From positions 4,464,001 through 4,528,000 of the forward strand of contig OY729418.1 in NCBI GenBank assembly GCA_963422275.1: a stretch of 64,000 nt of DNA, written 5' to 3'. Positions 8,891-17,124 of this stretch are shown in pieces. Origin of the DNA: G963422275 sp963422275 (GTDB taxonomy: Bacteria > Pseudomonadota > Alphaproteobacteria > Rhodobacterales > Rhodobacteraceae). How positions within the stretch are numbered: the first letter of the stretch is position 1; every line of letters starts with the position of its first letter. The translations under genes and the position numbers were made by a program. A model generated the notes under the pieces. The model ran no database searches. It was not told the origin of the DNA and saw only the letters and a program-made list of their open reading frames with translations.

Positions 8891-9835
8891 TCAACCTTTG
8901 CGCCACAACGGATGCGGCACGGGATCTTTGGGCTTAAATAGATATTTCGTGAAAATCTGCGTATAGGTCTGAAACAGGTAACCTTCGTTGCGGGCCAGAA
9001 ACCGCTCTCGGTTCCTGTCAAACAGCGCTGGGAGCCTGTACCAAGGCTCAAACGGGTGCATGTGATGGACCAAGTGAAAATTATTGTTCAAAAACAAGAG
9101 CGCCCAAAATCCTCGATCATTCACAATTACAGTGCGTCCGCGGGGCAGTTTATGTGCACGATGCTCAAGAAACGTCCTGACCTTCAGCAACGAAAGCCCA
9201 AGATAGGCAGCAACGACGTAGAGCCAAACTGGAACGGGGCTTAATGCCCAAACCCACAGCAAAACCAGTATCGCACCGAAAACATGCAGCAACCACCCAA
9301 TAGCGATATCCCGCCGCTCTCCTGACCAAAACAGCCGCCAGTCATCCCTCATGAAAGCCACTTGGGAAATTGCTGGACCGATTAAAAGGCGCCCGAACAG
9401 GCTGTTGTTGAACCGAAGCAAGGGCTTGACGAATCCTGGAAGCCTTTCCCAAACTTCCGGGTCCAAGTAGTTGGTTTCTGGATCCTCGTACGGGTCGGTC
9501 AGGTTGGGATCGATGTGATGCTTGAGGTGAGTCGCACGAAATCTCTGGTAGGGAATGAGCAAGCCGACGGCCGGAAACACGAGAAATTCACTCCAGAACC
9601 GACTCGGCAATGGGTGGCCATGGATGACTTCATGCTGCAGGGATGAGTGAAAAGCGATGGCAAAGGACAGAATGATTGCTGCCACCAGAACCGAATGCTC
9701 TGCCACCCAGACGCTCGCGGCCATCCAAACAGCATAACAGAGAAAGACCAAGGAAAGGGTCCGCCATTCCACCTCCTTGTATGGCCCACGCGACATCGCA
9801 TGATTCTCCGTCGTTTCCCGCGCAGCCAGCCCCAC
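8891..9835 (-). CDS. Fatty acid desaturase family protein
   Basis: A 314 aa membrane di-iron enzyme. Three histidine boxes are visible: HEVIHGH (about residue 68), HLKHH (about 103) and the late HLVHH (about 256), separated by hydrophobic segments. This is the layout of the FA_desaturase superfamily, which also includes beta-carotene ketolases and hydroxylases. The listed start gives MGLAARETT; an internal ATG at MSRGPYKEVEW (13 codons later) is also possible. No carotenoid or lipid genes adjoin it, so I cannot say whether the substrate is an acyl lipid. It is not part of the ABC operon (about 240 bases apart, same strand). Confidence 0.82.
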   Translation of the reverse strand: MGLAARETTENHAMSRGPYKEVEWRTLSLVFLCYAVWMAASVWVAEHSVLVAAIILSFAIAFHSSLQHEVIHGHPLPSRFWSEFLVFPAVGLLIPYQRFRATHLKHHIDPNLTDPYEDPETNYLDPEVWERLPGFVKPLLRFNNSLFGRLLIGPAISQVAFMRDDWRLFWSGERRDIAIGWLLHVFGAILVLLWVWALSPVPVWLYVVAAYLGLSLLKVRTFLEHRAHKLPRGRTVIVNDRGFWALLFLNNNFHLVHHMHPFEPWYRLPALFDRNRERFLARNEGYLFQTYTQIFTKYLFKPKDPVPHPLWRKG

Positions 9836-9859
9836 TTCTCAATCTGAATCCCGCGCGGA

Positions 9860-10110
9860 GACTTGAATTATAGCAGGCCAAAGATGTGCATCAATACCCC
9901 AACCTTGAAAAACCGGGCAATCGCTTCTCAATTTTCCCGTTCGGAGGCAACTTGCGCCAACTTGCCGGCAGCGCGAACCATGCAGAGTGGAGCGTTGCCA
10001 TCCCATCCGGCACATCATCGCAGGCTCTCTAGGCTGTTGTCTTTCCAGTTGCGCTGCCGCGTCTCGTTCATCGCGCATCGTGCGCCCAGTGCAGCGCGTT
10101 CTCGATCGAC
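9860..10110 (-). pseudogene. Decayed C-terminal fragment of an ISAs1-like transposase (tentative)
   Basis: Read on the minus strand from 10110, the frames carry ENALHWAHDAR, then NWKDNSLESL, then AMMCRMG. That recalls the C-terminal IENALHWVLDV...N.AMMR region of ISAs1-family transposases, with several frame changes. The fragment stops exactly at the left end of a type B element at 10111, which seems to have inserted into it or deleted the rest. Identification is from motif memory only. Confidence 0.35.
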
Positions 10111-10762
10111 TAGGTCGTGTACTCATAAAGGGAAAAGGGATTTCTTTCCGGCTCTGATGTGATTCAAGCTTCCAAACAGTGGGAGCTTGAAGATGCGAGG
10201 CCGGCACGATCTGACGGATGCGGAATGGGCGATCATCTCGCCGTTGTTGCCTGACAAGCCGCGGGGTGTTCCACGGGTGGACGACCGGCGGGTGATCAGC
10301 GGGAGTTTTCACATCCTGCGCACCGGCACGCCGTGGCGCGACCTTCCGGAACGCTGCGGGCCGCATGCGACAGTCTGCAACCGCTGGGCCAGGCAAGGGG
10401 TGCGGGAGCGCCTGTTCAAGGCGCTGGCGGCGCGCTCGCCGGGATCTCTTCATCTCCTCGACTCCTCGGTGGTGCGCGCCCACCAGCACGCCGCGGTCGG
10501 CGACGACTCCCGCGCCATTCTCAAACTCATTGCCGACCACGGCTCTTGCCGCCACATCCCGACCCAACGGGATCGCCGGGAGCAGCGCTCCGCATCCCAT
10601 GACCTCTACCGCCAACGCAACCTCGTGGAACGTTTCTTCAACAAGCTCAAGCACTTCCGAGGCATCGCGACCCGCCATCACAAGCTCGTAAGAAACTTGC
10701 TCGCCGCAATCGCCCTCGCCTGCACCCGCCTCTGGATCAAAATCAATGAGTACACGACCTAG
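10111..10762 (+). mobile_element. IS5-family type B (IS427-like) element with internal deletion
   Basis: About 650 bp bounded by inverted ends: TAGGTCGTGTACTCAT at 10111 and its complement ATGAGTACACGACCTA ending at 10761-10762. Elements of this group are normally about 800-1000 bp; this copy has lost the middle of its transposase gene. It interrupts or borders an older ATPase gene on its right side and an ISAs1-like fragment on its left. A second copy with almost the same ends and left part lies at 14638-16057. Confidence 0.75.
10187..10762 (+). CDS. Internally deleted IS427-like transposase
   Basis: A 191 aa open frame. The N-terminus (RGRHDLTDAEWAIISPLLPD) is the helix-turn-helix part of IS5-family transposases. 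The first catalytic Asp lies in LHLLDSSVVRAHQHAA near residue 92. The chain then jumps straight to AILKLIADHGSC, which in intact relatives follows the second catalytic Asp motif (ADRGCDA). The third residue, Glu, is present in RNLVERFFNKLKHF near 147. The second Asp is therefore gone through an in-frame deletion of roughly 60-80 codons, and the protein cannot be a working transposase. It could still bind the element ends; that is speculation. Confidence 0.7.
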   Translation: MKMRGRHDLTDAEWAIISPLLPDKPRGVPRVDDRRVISGSFHILRTGTPWRDLPERCGPHATVCNRWARQGVRERLFKALAARSPGSLHLLDSSVVRAHQHAAVGDDSRAILKLIADHGSCRHIPTQRDRREQRSASHDLYRQRNLVERFFNKLKHFRGIATRHHKLVRNLLAAIALACTRLWIKINEYTT

Positions 10763-10769
10763 TAGCGGG

Positions 10770-11439
10770 ATGTCCATAGCCCCGCCGGAGCCAACACTTG
10801 ACGCCGTCGTGCGGTTGTTCCCGCTGCACTCATGGAAGCGTCCGCTCTGCCTCATGTTCGACGAGATGCAGAACATCACCGAACGCCAAGTCCAAAATCT
10901 GGAGCCGCTGCATCTCGGCACCCACGGAATTCCCGTGGTTTCGGTGCTGGCTGGCCTCGCCCATACGCGCGATGTCCTCGATAGACTCAGCATGAGCCGC
11001 ATCTCCGATGGCGCCGACCACACACTCGGTACGTTGTCATACGGAGAGGCCGCTGAGGCAGTGGAGATGTTCCTAGACGAATTCCGCATCGACCGTACAG
11101 GCGCCATCTGCGACTGGGCCCGCGAGCGGCGGGTGAACTCCTATCGGCACCGCGTCAGCCAGAACATGAGGGATGCACACGAACTGGCGGCGGAAGTGAT
11201 GAAATCGCTTTCCAGAAGACGGGTTGCCGGACAGCGACGTGCTTGCCCTCATCGAGGAGACAGCCGACGCAAGCGGCAGGTCTGAGGCGCGCCTTCCGAA
11301 GGGCATGGATGCGTACGACTTCCGCAATCACCTGATGGCCAAGGGTACCCTGCAGCCGAACGGTGATGGCAAGCTGATTTGCCCGATCCCAAGCTTGCAG
11401 GACTTCCTAGCCGGTTCCAGCACAGATGCACCGCGCTGA
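10770..11439 (+). pseudogene. Remnant of a P-loop ATPase gene, 5' truncated and frameshifted
   Basis: Downstream of the type B element the frame reads RLFPLHSWKRPLCLMFDEMQNI, here shown in part as the Walker B-like LCLMFDEMQNI, then VVSVLAGLAHTRDVLDRLSM and TLGTLSYGEAAEAVEMFLDEF. Near 11220 the coding moves to another frame: DSDVLALIEETADASGR, AYDFRNHLMAKG, LICPIPSLQDFLAG, ending at 11439. The N-terminal half with Walker A is missing, apparently lost at the IS junction. It resembles AAA-type ATPases carried on mobile elements and plasmids, but the exact family is not recognised. The 308 bases that follow (11440-11747) hold no gene. Confidence 0.55.
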
Positions 11440-11747
11440 GCAACCCCGACGGATATCCCGGCGACGCCAGTCGTTCCAAGCGGCACATTCACGCCCAGCA
11501 GCGACGAGCGGTCGCCTGATTGCCGATGTTCCCCAATGACATGTTTTTTTTACCTTGCACTAGGCACGAGAGCTACTTCTTGTTGGGCAATTGCGTACAA
11601 TTGCTGTTCTGGCGTTGGTTTCTCGGTTTCCAAGTTCAGCTTTTTGCAAGCTGCGCTAGCGGCGGCTAATTCCGAGGGTCTGTTTCGGGTTGACAATAAC
11701 TGCCATTATCGTTGATGTAGTGAATCACTAGGCAAGAGAGAAAGACA

Positions 11748-12011
11748 ATGGCTGCCACAGCCTTCGACACCCTCAAGGCCGCCCACGATCTTGAAGACGC
11801 CGGGTTCACCCGCGAACAGGCCGAAGCCGCAGCGAAGGCCATTAGCAGCGGCCAGGGCGACCTAGCCACGAAGGGAGACCTCGCAACGGCGCTGGCTGGC
11901 CTCGAAACCCGCATGGTCAAGTTCGGCTTCAGCCTCGCCATCGGGATCGTCGCCATGAACACGGCCCTGATCGTCGGCCTGCTGCGGCTCTTCGGGGGAG
12001 CCTGGCAATGA
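11748..12011 (+). CDS. DUF1640-type small coiled-coil membrane protein
   Basis: An 87 aa protein starting TAFDTLKAAHDLEDAGFTREQAEAA, of which AHDLEDAGFTREQAEA is the hallmark. A short coiled-coil part with the repeat GDLATKGDLATAL follows, then one C-terminal transmembrane helix (about residues 60-82). This matches the small bacterial DUF1640 / CCDC90-like proteins. Function is unknown. An AGAGAAAG ribosome-binding site precedes the ATG. A TTGACA at 11690 could be a -35 box, but the -10 is poor. The stop codon overlaps the start of the next gene by four bases (ATGA at 12008), which implies translational coupling to the Cys-rich repeat protein. Confidence 0.7.
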   Translation: MAATAFDTLKAAHDLEDAGFTREQAEAAAKAISSGQGDLATKGDLATALAGLETRMVKFGFSLAIGIVAMNTALIVGLLRLFGGAWQ

Positions 12012-12722
12012 TCGCGCATCCTGCCATCGCCCTCGAGGCCCAATCCCCGGCAACAGCCCCCAGCCGAAGCGGCAGGAAAGGCAGCGGCGGAAGACAATTT
12101 CATTCCCTCTCACGAGGCCAAATACCTGATGGAAGACAAAAGGTATCGAGAAAAGGTGTCCAAGCCATGCATCAAGCACCACCGTTCAATCAATCCTTCC
12201 GTCCGCTTTCCCGATGCTGCGGCAATACATTCCTTCGAGCTTCTGCATCGGATGATTTACGACATGTGCTGGCTGCCCGACGAGATGTGCCGCGAGCAAA
12301 TGTTTCCAGTGGGTCTGCAGGTCTGCAAGCTTGCGGTTGAAGCGGCATCACGGGCGCCGGATTACGAGTTGTCGACAGACCAGGTGCTCGACCTGTGGCC
12401 GGACCACCTGAAAGGCCAGTCGTTGAGCTATGAAGAAATTATTGACCACCTGCTTAAGGACAACCGGGTGAAATACAAGGTGATGGATCCATGCATCAAG
12501 CATTGCCTTGAAGTCGATACTTCCTGGCAAGAGAGTGACGAAGCAGGGGAAGCTGTCGTGGAAGACTGTCAGGCCGCGATAGAATCGACCTTGGTGTATA
12601 TGCTTTCAGCGTTCGGCAAGATATGCCGGCAGGACGAAATTTGCCGCGAGCGGATGATTCCGGTGGGCTTGGAAGTCTGCAAGAATGCGGCTGAATCGGT
12701 GTCGCGGAGGCGGGTCGAGTAA
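12008..12722 (+). pseudogene. Cys-rich protein with two tandem repeats; frameshift near its 5' end
   Basis: The main frame (ATG 12129, 197 aa) contains two copies of one unit: KPCIKHH ... DEMCREQMFPVGLQVCKLAVEAASR (about residues 12-75) and DPCIKHC ... DEICRERMIPVGLEVCKNAAESVSR (about 120-193), shown here in pieces. The second unit is preceded by YEEIIDHLLKDNRVKYKV. The matching piece of the first unit, SHEAKYLMEDKRYREKV, begins upstream of the ATG in the same frame. The coding region therefore once extended further upstream. The likely true start is ATG 12008, which overlaps the DUF1640 stop (ATGA) in another frame; one indel between about 12011 and 12075 would join them. I do not recognise the family. 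Regular Cys and His pairs suggest metal binding or disulfides. Bases 12723-12992 hold no clear gene. Confidence 0.5.
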
Positions 12723-12992
12723 GGGCTTGGCCCCAGGTCGGGGCGGCCGCCACAGGCCATCGCGGCATTCGACTAACCCCAGTTCGTACCGCAGGATGTC
12801 CTTGAGAATGAAGCACTGGCAGTGAACGTGAACCAGAGTTTTCACCTGGCGCCTGACCGCCTGCCGCAGGGTTCGGCGTTTGAGGCCATAGGGGTTGTCC
12901 TTGAGCTTCTTGAGCGTGAACAGGGTGGCGCGGATCTTCACGCATCCGCGCAACCGCTCCGACGTTCTGGCGGTGATACCATAAATGACGTT

Positions 12993-13226
12993 TTAGGACC
13001 CTGCCCCTTGTCGGGTTGTCGCCGGGGATGTCCTGACTCTTTTTTGTGCAGATGACTGAATTTGAGGCCTGGGTTTCCCGAAATCTGGTCGTCGCGGCGG
13101 GCCGATGACGCTTGAGCCGTGACAGAGGTTGTGGATAAGGTCGGCGACTTGCCGGGGATCCAAGAAGCGGGTCTTTCGGTAGCGCGAAAGAGCGGTTCGG
13201 CTGCTCGCGGCGCTGGAGCGGCTCAT
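12993..13226 (-). CDS. Small basic hypothetical protein, overlapping its upstream partner
   Basis: A 77 aa frame beginning MSRSSAASSRTALSRYRKTR and rich in Arg and Ser, with the readable segment RFLDPRQVADLIHNLCHG. Its ATG overlaps the stop of the preceding minus-strand frame in an ATGA arrangement (13223-13226), which is the main reason to treat it as coding. No family recognised. The pair lies among IS remnants and could be leftovers of a phage or plasmid. Confidence 0.3.
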   Translation of the reverse strand: MSRSSAASSRTALSRYRKTRFLDPRQVADLIHNLCHGSSVIGPPRRPDFGKPRPQIQSSAQKRVRTSPATTRQGAGS

Positions 13227-13485
13227 TCGGCCATCATCATTTCGATCGCGTTCGTCTCGATCGCGTTCGTCCAAATCTCGTATTCGCCCGCCCATGGCTG
13301 GTCGGCAAACAGCGCCGCGTCCACGGCGACATTGTTCGCCATTCGCGCCTGCGCCAGCTTTTCAAGGACTCCATGTCGGAAGCCTTTGTCTTCACGCTGG
13401 AATCCAGCCTCGACACGTCAAGGGTCAACAGCGCCGCCGCGGCGGCCAGCCAGTCCCGCGCCTTGCGCGCCAGATCGTTCGCCAT
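13223..13485 (-). pseudogene. Small hypothetical gene with one frameshift
   Basis: The frame opens at ATG 13485 as MANDLARKARDWLAAAAALL, continues to KASDMES, and then, after a one-base shift near 13365, reads LEKLAQARMANNVAVDAALF, DQPWAGEYEIWTNAIE and ends MMMAE. The two frames join into one sensible 87-88 aa protein, so I treat it as a single broken gene. A 15-bp direct repeat near the 3' end duplicates the residues ETNAI. No family recognised. Confidence 0.35.
13242..13271. repeat. Perfect 15-bp tandem duplication inside a coding sequence
   Basis: TCGATCGCGTTCGTC occurs at 13242-13256 and again at 13257-13271 with no mismatch. On the minus strand it adds five residues (ETNAI twice) to the small hypothetical protein and keeps its frame. 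Probably a recent slippage event. Confidence 0.85.
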
Positions 13486-13555
13486 CGTTCAATCTCCCAT
13501 CGCGCGGTGCTCCGAGTATGGCACTTTTTCTAGTACGGCGCAAGCGCCGAAGCCG

Positions 13556-13658
13556 TCACTCCGCACCACCATCGTCGTGTGTCGCGACCGCCGGAACGAT
13601 GCGCCAGCCGACTTCGCCGGTCTTCCAGCTTCAGGACGGGGTAGCGCGTCCTGTCCCT
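13556..13658 (-). pseudogene. C-terminal remnant of a gene cut by a type B IS
   Basis: On the minus strand the segment ends KTGEVGWRIVPAVATHDDGG with TGA at 13558-13556. The part before it reads YPVLKLED in a frame one base off. The rest is missing because the type B element begins at 13659. It lies just upstream of the two small overlapping genes at 12993-13485, and all three may belong to one lost operon. Family not recognised. Confidence 0.3.
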
Positions 13659-14439
13659 GAGTCGTGTACCCGTAAGCTGCAAGATATGGCATAGATAGGT
13701 TTGTGGTGTTCAATCTATGGGGTGTTGGCGATGTCTCGTTGCGATTTGACGGATCGGGAATGGGAGGTGATCCAGCCTCTGCTGCCGAACAGGCCCCGCG
13801 GCATGCCGCGGGTGACGACCGCCGGGTCCTCGACGGCATCTCTGCATTTTGCGCACCGGGGCGCCGTGGCGCGATCTGCCGGAGGATCATGGGCATTGCA
13901 CGACAGGCTGCAACCGCTGGTCCAAGAAGGGGGAGGTATGGAAGCGCGTTTTCAATGCCTTGAGCGCCGAGACGCCGGAGAGGCTTCATCTCATCGACAG
14001 TTCGATCTTCGGCGCGCGCCAACACGCGGCGGGCTGACCGGCAAGATCCATGTCATCGTCGGCACCAACGGCCTGCCGGTCAAGTTCGTGTTGAGTGCCG
14101 GGCAGGTCTCCGACAAAGCTAGGGTCGAGGAGTTGCTCGACGGCGTGCCCCCGGCGCACGACACCGTCGCCGACCGGGGCCATGACGCCCAGGCCATCCT
14201 GGATCTGATCCGAGACCATGGCTCGCAGCCCCGTATTCCCACCCAAAGCAACCGAAAGAAGCAGCGCTCGGTCGATCCAGCCCCTGCCGACAGCGCAATC
14301 TCGTCGAGCGCTTCTTCAACAGCTCAAACACTTCCGCGCGAGCGCCACACGCGACAACAAACGCGCCCGAAACTTCCTGTCCGCCATCGCCCTCGCATCC
14401 GCAAGACTCTACTTGCGTCATAATGAGCTCACAACCTAG
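13659..14439 (+). mobile_element. IS5-family type B (IS427-like) element with frameshifted transposase
   Basis: Left end TGAGTCGTGTACCCG near 13659, right end GAGCTCACAACCTAG ending at 14439. The transposase can be followed through at least three frame changes: MSRCDLTDREWEVIQPLLPN (from 13731), TGAPWRDLPEDHGHCTTGCN, HLIDSSIFGARQHAAG (first Asp), GKIHVIVGTNGLPVKFVLSA, TVADRGHDAQAILDLI (second Asp), and a shifted RNLVERFF-like end. All catalytic motifs are traceable but no frame encodes them together, so the copy is dead. It sits 198 bases from the next type B copy. Confidence 0.75.
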
Positions 14440-14637
14440 TTGGACAGGCACATCCCGCAACAGTCTTGCTGCGGCTTTCGCGGCACCGCTTTCCCGCGGA
14501 TTCGACATCGCTGGAAGCCCGGAGAAGCATCGGATCAGGGGTTCCAGCCGGCATGCCCTTCCTTGACACCGGTTCCGGTCTTGAACGCGACCTTCTTCTC
14601 GCACTCCCTGCTGATCTCGCGGCAACATTCCACCTGT
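14440..14637. other. Spacer between two IS elements, no gene identified
   Basis: The stretch between two type B elements holds no motif that I recognise on either strand. It is presumably the last piece of the original sequence at this site or part of another lost gene. Confidence 0.4.
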
Positions 14638-14656
14638 TAGGTCGTGTACTTATAAA

Positions 14657-15664
14657 ACCCCAATTCTGGATAAGAGGGGTGAGGGGGTTCCCAAATCGGG
14701 CGTGGCCTGATTCTGTATCCGCAACCAAAATCAACGGATGGGATCCCCTCAATGAGCACCTCCATCATCGCACTGTTCTGTTGTCTCGACGACTTTGCAA
14801 AGGCCTTTGAAGAATGGGAGCGGCATCGGCTGATCGGCACAGGCCGCCAGCGCTCGCGCTCGGGCAAGCTCTCGCTCAGTGAAAGGCTCTTCATCATGGT
14901 GTTGTTTCATCTCTCGCCCTTCAAGAATTTCAAGGCTTTCCGGTTCCATGGCGTGGAGCGGAAATGTCGCGACTGCTTTGGAGACCTGCCGAGCTACGGA
15001 CGGTTTGTCGCCCTGATGCCGCGCTTGCCGGTTCCGTTTTGCATCTTGATGCAATGCTTTCGCGGTGAGGAAACCGGAATCTGTTTTGTGGACAGCGCCA
15101 AGCTCGCTGTCTGCCACAACGCACGGATCAACCGGAACAAGGTCTTCAAGGGACTGGCCAAGCGGGGCCGCAGCGCCATGGGGTGGTTTTTCGGGTTCAA
15201 GCTGCATCTGGTCATCAACGACAAGGGTCAGGTCATGGCCGTCAAGATCACGCCTGGAAACACCGACGACCGCAAGCCGCTTGAAACCATGATTGCCGAG
15301 TTGGAAGGCAAGGTGTTCGGCGATAAAGGCTGCATTCCGAAGCCGCTTTTCCAGCGTTTGCGGCAACAGGGCCTGCACCTGATCACTGGCATTCGCCGCA
15401 ACATGAAAAACTTTCTTCTGCCCATTCTGGACAAAATCATGTTGCGGAAGCGGTTCATCATTGAAACGCTGTTCGATAAACTGAAATCGAGCATGGGATT
15501 GGAACACACACGACACCGGTCCCCAACAAATGCCTTCGTTCATATCCTGTCATGTCTGGCTGCCTATATTCTGGCGCAGCCAAAGGTCAAAATCGGCAAA
15601 ATCGTCGTGCCAGACGCCATTCGGTGCATTCCAAAAGCAAACAGAGCTTATCCATAACTCGGGT
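14657..15664 (+). mobile_element. Complete IS982-family insertion sequence, copy 1
   Basis: A 1008-bp element with terminal inverted repeats ACCCCAATTCTGGATAAG (left) and, reversed, ACCCGAGTTATGGATAAG (right). Both flanks carry TATAAA (14651-14656 and 15665-15670), a perfect target duplication. The host sequence is another IS, so this insertion is younger than the type B element. One intact transposase gene is inside. A second copy is at 36167-37174. Confidence 0.92.
14752..15657 (+). CDS. IS982-family transposase, intact
   Basis: A 301 aa DDE transposase with the acidic triad in GICFVDSAKLAVCHN (Asp near 117), EGKVFGDKGCIPK (Asp near 193) and RFIIETLFDKLKSSMGLEHT (Glu near 239). The C-terminus ends at AIRCIPKANRAYP, only a few bases from the right inverted repeat, as usual in this family. 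Length and reading frame are complete. It differs from the copy at 36262-37167 by about ten residues, for example FRFHG against FWFYG and GICF against GIYF. With its sister it is the only transposase in the window that looks functional. Confidence 0.93.
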   Translation: MSTSIIALFCCLDDFAKAFEEWERHRLIGTGRQRSRSGKLSLSERLFIMVLFHLSPFKNFKAFRFHGVERKCRDCFGDLPSYGRFVALMPRLPVPFCILMQCFRGEETGICFVDSAKLAVCHNARINRNKVFKGLAKRGRSAMGWFFGFKLHLVINDKGQVMAVKITPGNTDDRKPLETMIAELEGKVFGDKGCIPKPLFQRLRQQGLHLITGIRRNMKNFLLPILDKIMLRKRFIIETLFDKLKSSMGLEHTRHRSPTNAFVHILSCLAAYILAQPKVKIGKIVVPDAIRCIPKANRAYP

Positions 15665-16144
15665 TATAAAGGGAAAAGGGATTTTCTTTTCGGCTCTGAT
15701 GTGATTCAAGCTTCCAAACAGCGGGAGATTGAGGATGCAGGGCCGGCCCTCCTTGACGGCCTTGAGCCGGCCCGGGACACCGTCGCCGCCCGCGGCTGCG
15801 ACGCCCGCACCATCCTCAAGCTCATTGCCGACCATGGCTCTTGCCCCCACATCCCGACCCAACGGGATCGCCGGGAGCAGCGCTCCGCATCCCATCACCT
15901 GTACCGCCAACGCAACCTCGTCGGACGCTTCTTCAACAAGCTCAAGCACTTCCGAGGCATCGCGACCCGCCATCACAAGCTCGCAAGAAACTTCCTCGCT
16001 GCAATCGCCCTTGCCTGCATCCGCCTCTGGATCAAAATCAATGAGTACACAACCTAGTGGCGGCGGCGTCAACTCCGCCTCGGGTCAGCTTTGCAGCGCT
16101 GGCCGGAAAAGGAAAACCGGATTTTTTTAGAAGCCGTTGCCCCG

Positions 16145-16840
16145 CTATCGAGGGTGCTGTTTCTCGATCGCTTCCCAAGCTTTGTTGTATCCTGCCAAGC
16201 GGTCCTCGGCTATTTTCACGTGGTCCGCCGGAATTCCGCGCGCCCGCAACACATCGGGGTGCGTCTCCTTAACCAGCTTTCTCCATCGGCGGCGAATCAC
16301 ATCGAAGGAATCGTCGGCTTTAACCCCGAGAACTTGGTACGGATTGTATTCAGGCACGATCTCGAATCGCATGCATCGCGCTTGGAAATTCTTGTCTGAC
16401 AAGCCGAAGATCCGGTTGACCCGGTAGAGAAACTCCTGTTCGGATTCCGACAGCTTGCTGTCTGATGTGGCAATTCGGAACAGAGCCTCCATAATGTTGT
16501 CGAGCATCTTGGGCTCGTCCGGAAACAGGCGTGCGACATTCTTTGCGTAATGTTCGTAGCCGTCCGTGTTCTGCTTGGCATAGTTGAAAACCTTTGCAGC
16601 GTTGTTTTCCTCCGCCGGTGGAATCCGGAAGATCTCCCGAAAGGTTCGCACCTCATCCACTGTAACCCGCCCGTCTGCCTTTGCGAGCTTCGCGCCAAGG
16701 CAGATGATCGCAATCGTGAACGCCACTTCCCGGTCGGATGCACGGTGCTGCTTCTCAGAGTCCGGGCGCTGAGATATTGGGTCTGCCAGATCGGAGATGA
16801 AATCGATGACACGGGACCACAGAGACATACTGGAATGCAC
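16145..16840 (-). CDS. DjlA-like co-chaperone (TerB-like plus J domain)
   Basis: A 231 aa protein. The middle part (about 35-150) is a TerB-like helical domain with AFTIAIICLGAKLAKADGRV and LFRIATSDSKLSESEQEFL. The C-terminal J domain (about 165-231) begins YNPYQVLGVKADDSFDVIRR and has the HPD motif in KETHPDVLRARG, so it should stimulate a DnaK-type Hsp70. Classic DjlA has an N-terminal membrane helix; none is obvious here, as in shorter alphaproteobacterial forms. An internal ATG at MSLWSRVIDF (four codons later) is an alternative start. The gene is flanked by IS sequence on both sides. Confidence 0.82.
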   Translation of the reverse strand: MHSSMSLWSRVIDFISDLADPISQRPDSEKQHRASDREVAFTIAIICLGAKLAKADGRVTVDEVRTFREIFRIPPAEENNAAKVFNYAKQNTDGYEHYAKNVARLFPDEPKMLDNIMEALFRIATSDSKLSESEQEFLYRVNRIFGLSDKNFQARCMRFEIVPEYNPYQVLGVKADDSFDVIRRRWRKLVKETHPDVLRARGIPADHVKIAEDRLAGYNKAWEAIEKQHPR

Positions 16841-17124
16841 TTTCTCTTGGCCGACGCTGAATCTTGGAGTCCACTTGCTGAGGTTCCGATTCTACCCAGC
16901 ATCCCTCAGCGGACTCCTAGATAAGGCAACACGGTGTGATTGACAATATCCATCGCACATGTACCAAGTTCCGCAAGTCTTGAATTGTGGGTGCCTGCTG
17001 CGAGGGGGTTGTCTAATTTTCAGCTAGTGTGGATGCAATTAAGCTGAAAAACGATTCAAAATTGAGTCCTGTCATCTTCTAGTCCAGCGTGCATGTCCTC
17101 TGCGACGGTGCCCTCACTAGACAA

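Larger units (their letters stand above)
14638..16057 (+). mobile_element. Type B (IS427-like) element split by a nested IS982 copy
   Basis: The left end TAGGTCGTGTACTTATAAA (14638-14656) is followed by an IS982 element and then resumes at TATAAAGGGAAAAGGG (15665). The right end is ATGAGTACACAACCTAG at 16041-16057. Without the insert, the element matches the copy at 10111-10762 almost base for base at both ends. Its transposase is a remnant (about 15714-16057). It keeps AARGCDARTILKLI, where the second catalytic Asp motif ADRGCD has become AARGCD, and RNLVGRFFNKLKHF, where the catalytic Glu has become Gly. It also has a large deletion at the N-terminus. Confidence 0.8.

Noticed and set aside
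9839..11107. A 422-residue open frame on the minus strand
   Set aside because: It crosses an ISAs1-like fragment, a complete type B element and an ATPase remnant that read sensibly on their own strands. It is a GC-rich shadow frame.
16041..16057. Possible composite transposon formed by the two type B copies at 10111 and 14638-16057
   Set aside because: The copies are in direct orientation, but the DNA between them holds broken genes, both transposases are dead and no outer target duplication is visible.
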